Below are positions 1-8,381 of a DNA stretch of 64,000 nucleotides, piece by piece (the first letter of the stretch is position 1; each line of letters starts with the position of its first letter). Made by a program: the position numbers and the translations under genes. The notes under the pieces were generated by a model, which made no database searches, was not told the origin of the DNA, and was given only the letters and a program-made list of their open reading frames with translations. The stretch is from Ahrensia sp. (GTDB taxonomy: Bacteria > Pseudomonadota > Alphaproteobacteria > Rhizobiales > Rhizobiaceae), in assembly GCA_002698425.1 (NCBI GenBank), contig NZXU01000009.1:10434-74433 (forward strand), in the 5' to 3' direction.

Positions 1-1556
1 TCGTTTGCCGCCAGGACCCTGGCGCGGCCGTCGGTGCGCAGGCCTGCGAAGGTGCCGAGACTGCCCGGCTCGACCTTCACGGCGTAGAAGGGGCCGCGAC
101 GAAGTGCGCCAAGCGCCGGATTGGGCTTGTGATCGGCATCGCCCTGCATGTGATTGTAGGCAGAGCGTCCGCGCCCGAAATCGGGGTCTTCGCCTGTTTC
201 CGCATGGGCGTTGAAGCGCGCGACCGTTTCCGCCAGGGCGTCCGCCGGCAGGCCGCATTTGCCCGCCAGTTCGGCAAGCGTCGCGCCCCGCCGGAGATAG
301 CCGTTCGCCAGATATGGCCGGAGCGGGAAGGGGAAGGGCTTTGCCCAGCCGAGACCGTAGCGGCGCTGCGCGCTATGGTCGGCGATGATCCAGGCATGCG
401 GCGTGGTCGTTCCGGGATCCGATTCGAACAGGGCGCGCATGAAATCGTGGTAGGAATTGGCTTCGTTGACGAAGCGCTGCCCTTTGGCGTTCACCGCGAT
501 GATGCCGGGCTTGGCGCGCTCCACGAGGTGGGCGAAATGGCCCGGCTCGCCTTTGCGACGCGGTACGATGGAGACCGGCGCCAGCGCCGCAGGCGAGACA
601 AGGTCGTCGGCGACGCGCGCGCCGGCTTTCTCGGCTATGCGAAGACCGTCGCCGGTATTCGAGCGCGGTGCGGCGGACTGGTGCTCGGTGCCGTTTGGCG
701 CGTGTTCGAACATTGCCGCAATGCGTTGATAATCATGCGGAAAGCCACCTGTCGCCAGCACCACGCCGCGGCGGGCGATGATGGTCTCGCCGCCGCAGAT
801 CGCCCCGGTCACCGCGCCATCGCGGATTTGCAGGCCGGTTGCCGGCGCGTCGCAGCGGACCTCGACGCCGAGCTCGAGTGCGGAGCGCAGCAGCATTGCG
901 ACAAGGGCGTTTCCGGCGACGAGATCCATGCCGCGGCCATGGCGAAGCACGCCGGAAAAATGGCGCGCGAAGCGGCGCAGCGCATGAGCGAGCGAGGCCG
1001 GTTTTCGCGTCGCGTTGAGGAAATGGTTCATGTCGGCGCCGCCAGCGATGCCCATCCCGGCGACGCTTGCGATATCCAGCGGCGGGCGCAGCTTCCATAT
1101 CCACTCGCCGAGCTTGCGCCCGTCGAACGGGGCCGCGGTGACCGACCTGCCGCCCTTGGCCGCGCCCGGTGTTTCATGGAAATCCGGGATCGTGTTTCCG
1201 GCGATCCAGTTGACCGCCGTGTTGTCGCGAAAGAACGACACCATTTCCGGGCCGTTTTCCAGAAAGACATGCAGGCGCGGGTCGTTGACGCGATTTCCGA
1301 TCTCGGAGCGCAGATAGGCAAGCGGCCCGTCCTCGTCCTCGACGATCCCGGCTTCGACCGCGAGCGGATTGCGCGGGATCCAGAGCCAGCCGCCCGACCA
1401 TGCGGTGGTGCCGCCGAGCACGCTTTCCTTTTCGGCGACGATCACGCGCAATCCGTGAAAGGCCGCGGTCACCGCGGCGGCCAGCCCGCCCGCGCCGGAG
1501 CCGATCACCAGCACGTCGCAGTCATGGCCGGCCGGCACGGGATCATGCGTCACCAC
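1..1556 (-). CDS. FAD-dependent dehydrogenase, KstD-like (C-terminus cut by window edge)
   Basis: A flavoprotein of the fumarate reductase/3-ketosteroid Δ1-dehydrogenase superfamily, expected to remove hydrogens next to a ring ketone. Near the N-terminus the frame shows VLVIGSGAGGLAAAV (Rossmann FAD site), then EKESVLGGTTAWSGG. Further on come RFVNEANSYHDF, carrying the conserved Tyr, and GPFYAVKVEPGSLGTFAGL. The last ~40 residues lie beyond base 1. No ATG fits; GTG at 1556 or 1553 is the likely start, overlapping the end of the IclR gene by about 11 bases, so it is the last gene of a three-gene leftward operon. It resembles the proteins at 3555-5249 and 13257-14951. Substrate unknown; a steroid, a cyclohexanone carboxylate or another cyclic ketone is possible. 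Confidence 0.85.
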   Translation of the reverse strand, partial: MVTHDPVPAGHDCDVLVIGSGAGGLAAAVTAAFHGLRVIVAEKESVLGGTTAWSGGWLWIPRNPLAVEAGIVEDEDGPLAYLRSEIGNRVNDPRLHVFLENGPEMVSFFRDNTAVNWIAGNTIPDFHETPGAAKGGRSVTAAPFDGRKLGEWIWKLRPPLDIASVAGMGIAGGADMNHFLNATRKPASLAHALRRFARHFSGVLRHGRGMDLVAGNALVAMLLRSALELGVEVRCDAPATGLQIRDGAVTGAICGGETIIARRGVVLATGGFPHDYQRIAAMFEHAPNGTEHQSAAPRSNTGDGLRIAEKAGARVADDLVSPAALAPVSIVPRRKGEPGHFAHLVERAKPGIIAVNAKGQRFVNEANSYHDFMRALFESDPGTTTPHAWIIADHSAQRRYGLGWAKPFPFPLRPYLANGYLRRGATLAELAGKCGLPADALAETVARFNAHAETGEDPDFGRGRSAYNHMQGDADHKPNPALGALRRGPFYAVKVEPGSLGTFAGLRTDGRARVLAAN

Positions 1557-2367
1557 TTGCGCCTTTCGGTTCGTGGTGGAGGCTGTGGAAATATTGCGAC
1601 GCATGCGCGGCCGCTCCCAGCTCGCCAGCTGCCTCGCTCAGGATCGGCGCGAATTCGGCGATCTTCGCGTCATTCATGCGCACCGACGGGCCTGCGACGG
1701 AGAGGCAGCCGATGACGGTCTGTTGCGGGCCGTAGCGCACCGGAACCGCCATGGCGGCCATGCCTTCCAGGTAGCTGTCGACTGAAACCGAGTAGCCGCG
1801 CCGCCGCGTCTCGGCGAGGACTTCGAGGAGTTCCTTGATCGTCGTCGGCGCGCCGCTTCCCGGTACGAATGCTGTCGGTTTCATGCCCTGCCTGGAAACA
1901 TGGGTGAGGGCGTCCTCGTCGCTCATGGCGGCGAGCAGAGCCTGCCCGCCGGCGGATGCCGCCAGATGTACGACGACGCCCTGTTCGCGGCCCGGATCGT
2001 AACGCAGTCCGCCGGTGGCGCCCTGCGCGACGGCGACCCAGACGAGGCTATCGCCGTCCAGGACCGAGAGCCGGATGAGTTCGCCGGTGCGCGCCGCCAG
2101 CCGGTCGAGGATCGGCTGGGCGATATCGGTCACGCCCGAGCGACCGAGAAAGCCGAGGCCCATGGCGGCGAGCCTGATCGTCAGCGTGTAGTTGCCATGG
2201 TTTTTCTCCTGGCGCACATAGCCGAGCCGGGCGAGTTCCTTGAGCTGGCGGTGGACGCCCGAGACCGGCATCTCCAGTGTCGAGGCGATCGCGCTGACCT
2301 GCAGGCCTTCCGGGCTTTCGGCCATCAGCTCCAGGATGGCCAGTGACTTCTCAAGCGCGCTGCTCAT
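1543..2367 (-). CDS. IclR family transcriptional regulator
   Basis: A 274-residue protein with the IclR layout: an N-terminal winged helix (about residues 5-65, including ASTLEMPVSGVHRQLKEL) and a C-terminal effector-binding domain (about 75-255, with HLAASAGGQALLA and GYSVSVDSYLEGMAAMAVPV). The length is normal for the family. Its ATG overlaps the stop of the upstream oxidoreductase gene (ATGA) and its end overlaps the start of the flavoprotein gene, so it is co-transcribed with the enzymes it probably controls. Two palindromes in the divergent promoter region (3464-3497) are candidate binding sites. The effector cannot be read from sequence but is probably the module's substrate or an intermediate. 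Confidence 0.9.
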   Translation of the reverse strand: MSSALEKSLAILELMAESPEGLQVSAIASTLEMPVSGVHRQLKELARLGYVRQEKNHGNYTLTIRLAAMGLGFLGRSGVTDIAQPILDRLAARTGELIRLSVLDGDSLVWVAVAQGATGGLRYDPGREQGVVVHLAASAGGQALLAAMSDEDALTHVSRQGMKPTAFVPGSGAPTTIKELLEVLAETRRRGYSVSVDSYLEGMAAMAVPVRYGPQQTVIGCLSVAGPSVRMNDAKIAEFAPILSEAAGELGAAAHASQYFHSLHHEPKGASGDA

Positions 2368-3416
2368 TGGAAAATCGCCTCCAGCTCGATACGGCGGCCG
2401 TCGCGGGCCGATGCCTGCACCGCCTCGATGACCTGCATGTTCGCCAGTCCGTCGCGACAGGAGACCAGCGGCTCGGTTTCGCCGCGGATCAGCGCCGAGA
2501 AATGCTCGAGTTGCGCGACATAGGGATCGGCATGGGTGCAGGGCAGCCGATGGCGCGACATCTCATGCGTCCAGTCGGGCGAGCCGGAATGTTTCCAGAG
2601 CGCAAGATCCGGCAGGCTCAGTCCGGCCTCGGTGCCGGAATAGGCATGGGCGAAGACATCGTGGGAGGGGAATCGCGCCGGGTTCTCGCCGGCGGTCACG
2701 TCCCATGCCCAGGGGCCGCATGCGGCATCGGTTATCGTGCAGGAGGCGAGGCCGCCTTCTTCGAACTCCAGGATCGCGGCCGCCGTGTCCTCGACCTCGA
2801 AGTTTCTCCGGGCATTGGACGTCAGTGCCGTGACGGCCTTCACGTCGCCGAAGAAGTGGCGCAACAGGTCGACCTCGTGAATGAGGTTGATGAGCAGGGG
2901 GCCGCCCTGGCCGGGCTGCTTGCGCCATGCAATGTCGAAATAGGACGCAGGCTTGGTCAGCGTCACATTGACATTGGCGGTGACAAGCGCACCGATCGCG
3001 CCTTCCGAGATGGCCTTTTTTGCGGCCTTGATGATGGGATTATGCCTGCGGTGATGGCCGACGAGCAGCGGGGCTGCGGCAGCCTTCACGGCCGCATCGA
3101 GCTCGAGGCCTTCCGCCACGGTGGTCGAGACCGGCTTTTCGAGAAGGACGGCGAGGCCGGCTTCGAGAAGCCGCTTCGCGATGGCGACATGGGTTTTGTT
3201 GGGGGAGGCGACGATGACGCCTTTGGCCGTGCCGGAGGCGATCAGCGCGTCCAGATCCTCGAAGAGCGGCACGCCATTGTTTTCAGCGAGTTCCGCGGCC
3301 GCGGGAAGCGGGTCGACAATGCCGCACAGGTGGATTCCGTCGGTCTGCGCCAGCGTCTCGATATGCGTCCGGCCGATGATGCCGGCGCCGATCACCGCTA
3401 CGGGTGTGCTGTCCAT
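2364..3416 (-). CDS. Gfo/Idh/MocA family NAD(P)-dependent oxidoreductase
   Basis: A 350-residue protein. An N-terminal Rossmann fold (VAVIGAGIIGRTHIETLA) is followed by the family's EKP signature (LLEKPVSTT, Lys near residue 97) and the C-terminal α/β domain. Family members oxidise hydroxyls on sugars, inositols and other cyclic polyols. The start is the ATG at 3416, preceded by GGAGGAGGC; the open frame runs much further upstream but that extension is antisense to the flavoprotein gene and has no support. First gene of the leftward operon oxidoreductase-IclR-flavoprotein, divergent from the flavoprotein gene at 3555. Confidence 0.9.
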   Translation of the reverse strand: MDSTPVAVIGAGIIGRTHIETLAQTDGIHLCGIVDPLPAAAELAENNGVPLFEDLDALIASGTAKGVIVASPNKTHVAIAKRLLEAGLAVLLEKPVSTTVAEGLELDAAVKAAAAPLLVGHHRRHNPIIKAAKKAISEGAIGALVTANVNVTLTKPASYFDIAWRKQPGQGGPLLINLIHEVDLLRHFFGDVKAVTALTSNARRNFEVEDTAAAILEFEEGGLASCTITDAACGPWAWDVTAGENPARFPSHDVFAHAYSGTEAGLSLPDLALWKHSGSPDWTHEMSRHRLPCTHADPYVAQLEHFSALIRGETEPLVSCRDGLANMQVIEAVQASARDGRRIELEAIFQ

Positions 3417-3463
3417 GAATGCCTCCTCCATGCGGCCGGACCATAGCTGAACGTCACAAAAAA

Positions 3464-3497
3464 AGAAATCAGTTTCTAAAGTTGAAATCATTTCCAA
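3464..3497. promoter_or_regulatory. Candidate IclR operators between divergent operons
   Basis: Two A+T-rich near-palindromes lie in the 138-bp gap between divergent genes: AGAAATCAGTTTCT (3464-3477) and TTGAAATCATTTCCAA (3482-3497). Both are built from GAAA/TTTC arms and their centres are about 19 bp apart. The nearest regulator gene is the IclR at 1543-2367. Assignment to IclR is inference from position and symmetry. Confidence 0.45.
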
Positions 3498-3554
3498 TTT
3501 CTGTAATTGTCGCTCCACCGGTTCCCAGCGGGCCGATGAGGGAGGAATTTGCCG

Positions 3555-5249
3555 ATGACCGGCGAGGCGCCAAAAGACAGCGACCGCTACGACATCGCCG
3601 TGCTCGGCGCGGGCGCCGCGGGCCTGTCGGCAGCCGTGTTCGCGGCCCTCGACGGTCGGCGCACGATCCTTATCGAAAAGACGGAATATGTCGGCGGCAC
3701 CTCTTCCTACTCGGCGGCCACGACATGGGTGCCGAACACCCGGCTGGCGAAGACGGTCGGAAGCGACGATACGCCGGAGCGCGCGAAAACCTATCTCGAC
3801 AACGCTGTCGGCAACCGGGCTTCCGCGGACCTGCGAGCGTCCTTCCTGAAAGCCGGCCCGGAAGCGATCCACACCCTCATCGACAGGACCGACGCGCAGT
3901 TTCGCGCGCGGCCGTTCCATCCGGATTATCTCCATGAAATGGAGGGCTCGACCTCCTGCGGACGGGCGCTCGAGCCGCTGCCTTTCGACGGCAAGCCGCT
4001 CGGCGACGATCTGCGCCTGATCCGCCCGCCCATTCCCGAGTTCACGATTCTCGGCGGCCTGATGGTCGACCGCGACGACATCGCGCAACTGCTCAACATG
4101 ACGAAATCGGCGAAGTCGCTTGGCTATTCGATCAAGCTGATCGGACGGTATCTGCTCGACCGTCTGCGCTATGGCCGCAGCACGCGGTTGGTGATGGGCA
4201 ACGCGCTGATCGGCCGGCTGCTGCTGTCGGCGCGAAAGCTCGGCGTCGAGATCGTCACGGAGGCAAATGTGACCGACATCGGCGGCACGCCGGACGAGCG
4301 GGTCGTTACCTACGAGACATCCGGGCAGGTGCGTGAAATCCGCGTCAGCGCCGGGGTCATCCTGGCCTCGGGCGGATTTGCCCGCCATCCGGAACGCCGC
4401 GCCGAAATGCTGCCTTCGCCGGTTCCCGAATACAGCCCGTCGGCGCCCGGCCATACCGGGGCCCTGCACGACATCGCGCTGAAACTCGGCGCCCATTACG
4501 GCGAGGGTGGCGACCAGAACGCCTTCCTCACGCCGGTCTCTTTGCGCAAGCGCCCCGACGGGACGATGGCCGTGTTCCCGCATTTCGTCTTCGACCGGTC
4601 GAAGCCAGGCATCATCACGGTTGGAGCGGACGGGAAGCGATTTACCAACGAAGCGCGCTCCTACCACGAATTCGCCATCGCCATGTTCCGCACCGGGACG
4701 ATTCCGGCCTTTCTCGTCACCGACGCGGCGGGCCTGAGGAAATACGGGCTCGGCATGGTGCGTCCAGGCGGGCATGGCTGGGCGAAGTTCCTCGCCGACG
4801 GCTATCTCACCGAGGGCGCGACGCTCGCCGATCTTGCGGCGAAGCTCGGCATCGATGCCGGCAATCTGGACGAGACGGTGCGCCGCATGGGGGACTTCGC
4901 CAAGACCGGCGTGGACGAGGACTTCCACCGCGGCGAGACCGTCTATGAATGCGGCAATGGCGATGCGTCGCACGGGCCGAACCCGACACTGGGCGCGCTC
5001 GCCGAAGCCCCGTTCTACGCGGTTCGCCTCTATCCGAGCGACATCGGCTCGGCGACGGGCCTGCAGACGGACGCGGATGCCCAGGTCCTCGGCGCGGACA
5101 ACAAGCCGCTCGGCGGCATCTATGCCTGCGGCAACGACATGCATTCGATCATGGGCGGTGTCTATCCGGGGCCGGGCATCACGATCGGCCCCGGCATCAC
5201 ATTCGGATATGTCGCCGCGCGGCACGCCAGCGGGAGGATCGCGGCATGA
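3555..5249 (+). CDS. FAD-dependent dehydrogenase, KstD-like
   Basis: A 564-residue flavoprotein. It has the FAD-binding Rossmann motif at the N-terminus (IAVLGAGAAGLSAAVF), EKTEYVGGTSSYSAA, a central RFTNEARSYHEF with the Tyr conserved in 3-ketosteroid Δ1-dehydrogenases, and the C-terminal cap GNDMHSIMGGVYPGPGITIGP, where the Tyr-Pro-Gly-x-Gly loop sits at the KstD active site. The ATG at 3555 is chosen because GGGAGG lies about 10 bases upstream; a TTG at 3549 is too close to it. It overlaps the next gene by ATGA. Chemistry is probably a desaturation α,β to a ring ketone; the substrate is not shown. Second of three paralogues in the window. Confidence 0.88.
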   Translation: MTGEAPKDSDRYDIAVLGAGAAGLSAAVFAALDGRRTILIEKTEYVGGTSSYSAATTWVPNTRLAKTVGSDDTPERAKTYLDNAVGNRASADLRASFLKAGPEAIHTLIDRTDAQFRARPFHPDYLHEMEGSTSCGRALEPLPFDGKPLGDDLRLIRPPIPEFTILGGLMVDRDDIAQLLNMTKSAKSLGYSIKLIGRYLLDRLRYGRSTRLVMGNALIGRLLLSARKLGVEIVTEANVTDIGGTPDERVVTYETSGQVREIRVSAGVILASGGFARHPERRAEMLPSPVPEYSPSAPGHTGALHDIALKLGAHYGEGGDQNAFLTPVSLRKRPDGTMAVFPHFVFDRSKPGIITVGADGKRFTNEARSYHEFAIAMFRTGTIPAFLVTDAAGLRKYGLGMVRPGGHGWAKFLADGYLTEGATLADLAAKLGIDAGNLDETVRRMGDFAKTGVDEDFHRGETVYECGNGDASHGPNPTLGALAEAPFYAVRLYPSDIGSATGLQTDADAQVLGADNKPLGGIYACGNDMHSIMGGVYPGPGITIGPGITFGYVAARHASGRIAA

Positions 5250-6151
5250 CACGTGTTCTTGTCACGGGCGGAACCGGGTTCCTCGGCCGGTTCGTGGTCG
5301 CGGCGCTGCTGCGCGACGGTCACGAGGTCATCATATTCGACGTGAAGCCGAACCGGGCCGTGCTGGACGAGATCGAGCCCGGCCTGTCGAACCGCGTTTC
5401 CTATGTCGAGGGCGACATCACCGACGGCAGCGTGCGGGATGCGGCGAAAGGGTGCGATGCGATCATCCACCTTGCCGGCGTCATGACCGTGGATTGCGCG
5501 CGCGATCCGGTGCGCGGGGCGCAGATAAACGTGATCGGCAGCCTGCATGTCTTCGAGGCCGCGCGGATGCACGGGATCGACCGGATCGCCTATGTCTCGT
5601 CCGCCGGCGTGTTCGGCCCGGACGACAGGGTTCATCCGCATCCGATGACCCACTACGGCGCGCAGAAACTGGCCATCGAGGGGTCGGCGCGCGCCTATTT
5701 GCTCGATCACGGAATCCCGAGCGTCGGTTTCCGTCCCTATATCGTCTACGGACCGGGACAGAGCTCGGGTATCGCCGCCGGGCCGTCGATTGCCTGCGAC
5801 GCGGCGTTTCGCGGAGAGCCGGCCACGATCCGGTTTTCCGGGCGCGCCGGCTTCGTGCTCGTCACCGACGTGGCCGAAATCATGGTGCGGGCGATATCGA
5901 ACCCGGTGGAGGGCGCGCAGGCTTATACACTGTGCGGCGAGACCGCGGAGATGGACGAATTCGTCCAGACGCTGAAGAAGGAAATCCCCGGTGCGGACAT
6001 CGCCGTCGAGGGGCCGCCGCTGCGCATACCCGGCGATCTCGCCAGCAGCGCGCTGCCGCCGCATCTGGCGGGTTTGCCCGTCACGAGCGTCCGCGAGGGC
6101 ATCGCGTCGACATTGCGGTTCTACCGCTATCGTCAAACGGAGCCGGTATGA
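5246..6151 (+). CDS. NAD-dependent epimerase/dehydratase family protein (extended SDR)
   Basis: A 301-residue extended SDR. It has the TGGTGFLG NAD motif at residues 7-14, a D-I-x-D segment near residue 65, SSAGVFGP, and the catalytic Tyr-x3-Lys in HYGAQK. Members carry out epimerisation, dehydration or hydroxyl oxidation of NDP-sugars, sterols and related alcohols. The start codon overlaps the flavoprotein stop (ATGA), so translation is coupled. Pairing with a KstD-like enzyme recalls the 3β-hydroxysteroid dehydrogenase/KstD pair, but a smaller cyclic alcohol is equally possible. Confidence 0.85.
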   Translation: MTRVLVTGGTGFLGRFVVAALLRDGHEVIIFDVKPNRAVLDEIEPGLSNRVSYVEGDITDGSVRDAAKGCDAIIHLAGVMTVDCARDPVRGAQINVIGSLHVFEAARMHGIDRIAYVSSAGVFGPDDRVHPHPMTHYGAQKLAIEGSARAYLLDHGIPSVGFRPYIVYGPGQSSGIAAGPSIACDAAFRGEPATIRFSGRAGFVLVTDVAEIMVRAISNPVEGAQAYTLCGETAEMDEFVQTLKKEIPGADIAVEGPPLRIPGDLASSALPPHLAGLPVTSVREGIASTLRFYRYRQTEPV

Positions 6152-6192
6152 TGATGCAGCAGCGGATGACCGTTTCCCCGACGGTATTCATT

Positions 6193-6222
6193 TGTCCAAG
6201 CATTCGTCCCTTTAATCCATTT
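6193..6222 (-). promoter_or_regulatory. Candidate AraC operator, copy 1 (half-sites 21 bp apart)
   Basis: TGTCCAA (6193-6199) and ATCCATTT (6215-6222) have the half-site order, orientation and 21-bp spacing of the elements at 16016-16044 and, inverted, 15014-15042. The second half-site has one mismatch (A for G). It lies about 105 bp before the AroE-like start, farther than in the other two copies, so it is the weakest of the three. Confidence 0.5.
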
Positions 6223-6325
6223 CAAAAATGGGCGCTCTTGCCCATTAATCTGCAAGGAAACAGGGGTGTGCGCTGCATTGCAGAACATTTTCGCATCAAC
6301 AGAGCCGTGCAGGGAGGCAGTTGAT

Positions 6326-7159
6326 ATGTCCAACTCGCCAACCGGCGATTCCGTTCGCGCCATGCCTTCGCTCAACGGCGAAACGAAGGTCTTCATCATC
6401 ATCGGCGATCCGATCGCCCAGGTGAAGTCGCCGGCATTGCTCACCGCCAACATGCATGAACGCGGAGTCAATGCCGTGGTCGTCCCCGGTCATGTGTTTC
6501 CCGCCGATGTCGCAGCGTTCATGGCCGGCTGCGACGCCCTGCGAAATGTCGACGGCGTCATCGCAACCATCCCGCACAAGCAGGCTATGCTCGGCTATTG
6601 CGCCGAGATTACCGAGCGCGCCCGTTATGCCAATTCGGTAAATGTGATGCGGCGCTCGGACGCCGGCTGGTCGGGCGACAATACCGACGGCATGGGCTAC
6701 GTGTCCGGGATCAAGGCGGCCGGTGGAGCGATCGAGGGCAAGCGGGTCCTTTTGATCGGGGCGGGCGGAGCCGGGTCGGCCATCGCCTATGAATTCCTCG
6801 CCCAGGGCGCAGCGCATCTGGATATCCACGATGTCGACGCCGCGCGCCGCGATGCGCTGATCGCGCGGCTGGAGGAGAAGTTCGCGGGAAAGGTCGCGGC
6901 CGGGAGCAACGATCCGCGCGGCTACGACATCGTCGGAAACGCGACGCCGCTCGGCATGAAGGAGGGCGATCCGCTGCCGGTTCTCTGCGAGCATCTCGAT
7001 GCGGGCCAATTCGTCGCCGACGTCATCACCAAGCCCGAGATCTCGCCGCTGATCGCGGCCGCGAGATCGCGGGGTTGCAAGACGATGCCGGGCCTCGGCA
7101 TGTTCAAGGCTCAGGAGGGTTTGCTGGTCGACGCCCTTCTCGGAAATCCATACGACTGA
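6326..7159 (+). CDS. Shikimate/quinate dehydrogenase family protein (AroE-like, divergent)
   Basis: A 277-residue AroE-fold oxidoreductase. The catalytic lysine is in ATIPHKQAM, the partner Asp in DNTDGMGY, and the nucleotide site is GAGGAGSA. The usual N-terminal SxS substrate-carboxylate motif (S-x-SP) is replaced by VKSP, so one of the two serines is missing; this is known from AroE-like paralogues with changed substrates. Start at ATG 6326 is supported by AGGGAGG at 6311-6317; the frame is open to 6266 but lacks a good site. First gene of an operon with the liv-type transporter, suggesting that the transported compound or an early product is its substrate. Confidence 0.85.
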   Translation: MSNSPTGDSVRAMPSLNGETKVFIIIGDPIAQVKSPALLTANMHERGVNAVVVPGHVFPADVAAFMAGCDALRNVDGVIATIPHKQAMLGYCAEITERARYANSVNVMRRSDAGWSGDNTDGMGYVSGIKAAGGAIEGKRVLLIGAGGAGSAIAYEFLAQGAAHLDIHDVDAARRDALIARLEEKFAGKVAAGSNDPRGYDIVGNATPLGMKEGDPLPVLCEHLDAGQFVADVITKPEISPLIAAARSRGCKTMPGLGMFKAQEGLLVDALLGNPYD

Positions 7160-7183
7160 CCAACTGATCTGGGAGGAAACCAA

Positions 7184-8311
7184 ATGATCAAGACACTCAC
7201 TGCATCCACGGCTATCGCGCTGGCCCTGATGGCCGGCGCCGCCAATGCCGACGTCACCATCGCCGACGTGGCCGAACTGTCCGGCGCGGGCGCCGCTGCC
7301 GGCGCTGTCTGGCACGACGGCGTCACCATGGGCTTCGACGAGGTCAACGCCGCCGGCGGCATTCTCGGCGAGCAAGTCAATCTCGTGTCCTATGACAGCC
7401 AGACGGATCCGCAGAACAGCCGCGCGATGGTGCAGAAGGCCATTGACGAGGGCACCTTCGTGCTGATGGGCACGGTCTATTCGTCGTCGACGGTGGTCAA
7501 CATGCTGGTCGCACAGCAAAACGGCATGCCGCAGTTCACGGGCTCGGAGTCGCCGACGATCACCGCGAAGGGCAACCCCTACATCTTCCGCACGTCTTTC
7601 GGCGCGCAGAAGTCCATGCCGAAAGTGGCCACCTATTACGCCGACGGTCTCGGCGCGAAGAAGGTCGCCGTCGTCTGGGCCAACACGGAGTTCGGCAAGG
7701 GCGGTCGTGACGCCTTCCTCGCAAACGCGGAAGAGAAGGGCATCGAGATCATCGCCGACATTCCGACAGAACAGGCGCAGGTCGACTTTGCCGCCGACGT
7801 GGCAAAGATCAAGGCGGCGGGGGCCGATGCCATCTTCGCCTACATGACGGAAGAGGAAAGCGCCCGCTTCCTGATTGAGGCCGACAAGCAGGATGTCGGC
7901 GTGCCGATCGGCGGCGAGACGGTTCTGGTTTCGCAGAAGGTCATCGACCTGGCCGGCGACGCCGCCAATGGCGCGTTCGGTCATGTCGGCCTCAGCGCCG
8001 ATGCGCCGGTGCCCGCCATCCAGGAAATGTCCAAGAAGTTCGAGGAGCGCTTCGGCTACAAGGCCGACCACAACGCGATCAAGGGCTATATCGGCGCCTG
8101 GACGGTCAAATACGTCACCGAGCAGATCGGCGAATTCGACCGCGAGAAATTCGCCGACACGATGCACGGTCTGTGCCTCGATGCGGCGTCGCATCCGAAT
8201 ATCCTGATGGATGTCTGCTGGGACGACACCGGCGAGGTGTCGCGCGAGAGCTTCCTCGTCGAAGTCATCGACGGCAAGCAGCAGATCACCAAGACGCTTC
8301 CGGCGAACTGA
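7184..8311 (+). CDS. livK: ABC transporter substrate-binding protein, LivK/Peripla_BP_6 type
   Basis: A 375-residue periplasmic binding protein with a signal peptide (positive MIKT, hydrophobic core, cleavage after AANA near residue 22). The mature part has the two-lobe type I fold of branched-chain amino acid and aromatic acid binding proteins (GFDEVNAAGGILG, GSESPTITAKG, DYATEFG-like KKVAVVWANTEFGKGG). GGGAGG precedes the ATG by 8 bases. The cargo is unknown; in a ring-degrading cluster without amino-acid genes a carboxylated cyclic compound is more likely than leucine. Confidence 0.9.
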   Translation: MIKTLTASTAIALALMAGAANADVTIADVAELSGAGAAAGAVWHDGVTMGFDEVNAAGGILGEQVNLVSYDSQTDPQNSRAMVQKAIDEGTFVLMGTVYSSSTVVNMLVAQQNGMPQFTGSESPTITAKGNPYIFRTSFGAQKSMPKVATYYADGLGAKKVAVVWANTEFGKGGRDAFLANAEEKGIEIIADIPTEQAQVDFAADVAKIKAAGADAIFAYMTEEESARFLIEADKQDVGVPIGGETVLVSQKVIDLAGDAANGAFGHVGLSADAPVPAIQEMSKKFEERFGYKADHNAIKGYIGAWTVKYVTEQIGEFDREKFADTMHGLCLDAASHPNILMDVCWDDTGEVSRESFLVEVIDGKQQITKTLPAN

Positions 8312-8381
8312 TTGCCTCTGCCGCGGGCGGCCCGGTCACGGCGCCGCCCGCGTTTCCGCTCCCGAAATCAGGTGAGGGCGC

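Noticed and set aside
129..1715. Long rightward open frame opposite the first flavoprotein
   Set aside because: High-GC shadow: the minus strand has clear FAD and KstD motifs, while this frame is Arg/Ala/Gly-rich without any domain pattern.
3417..5252. N-terminal extension of the leftward Gfo/Idh/MocA frame
   Set aside because: It is antisense to the flavoprotein gene; the real start at 3416 has GGAGGAGG and the Rossmann motif follows at once.
6296..8194. Long leftward frame opposite the AroE-like and LivK genes
   Set aside because: No family motif; the plus strand has two well-defined genes with ribosome sites.
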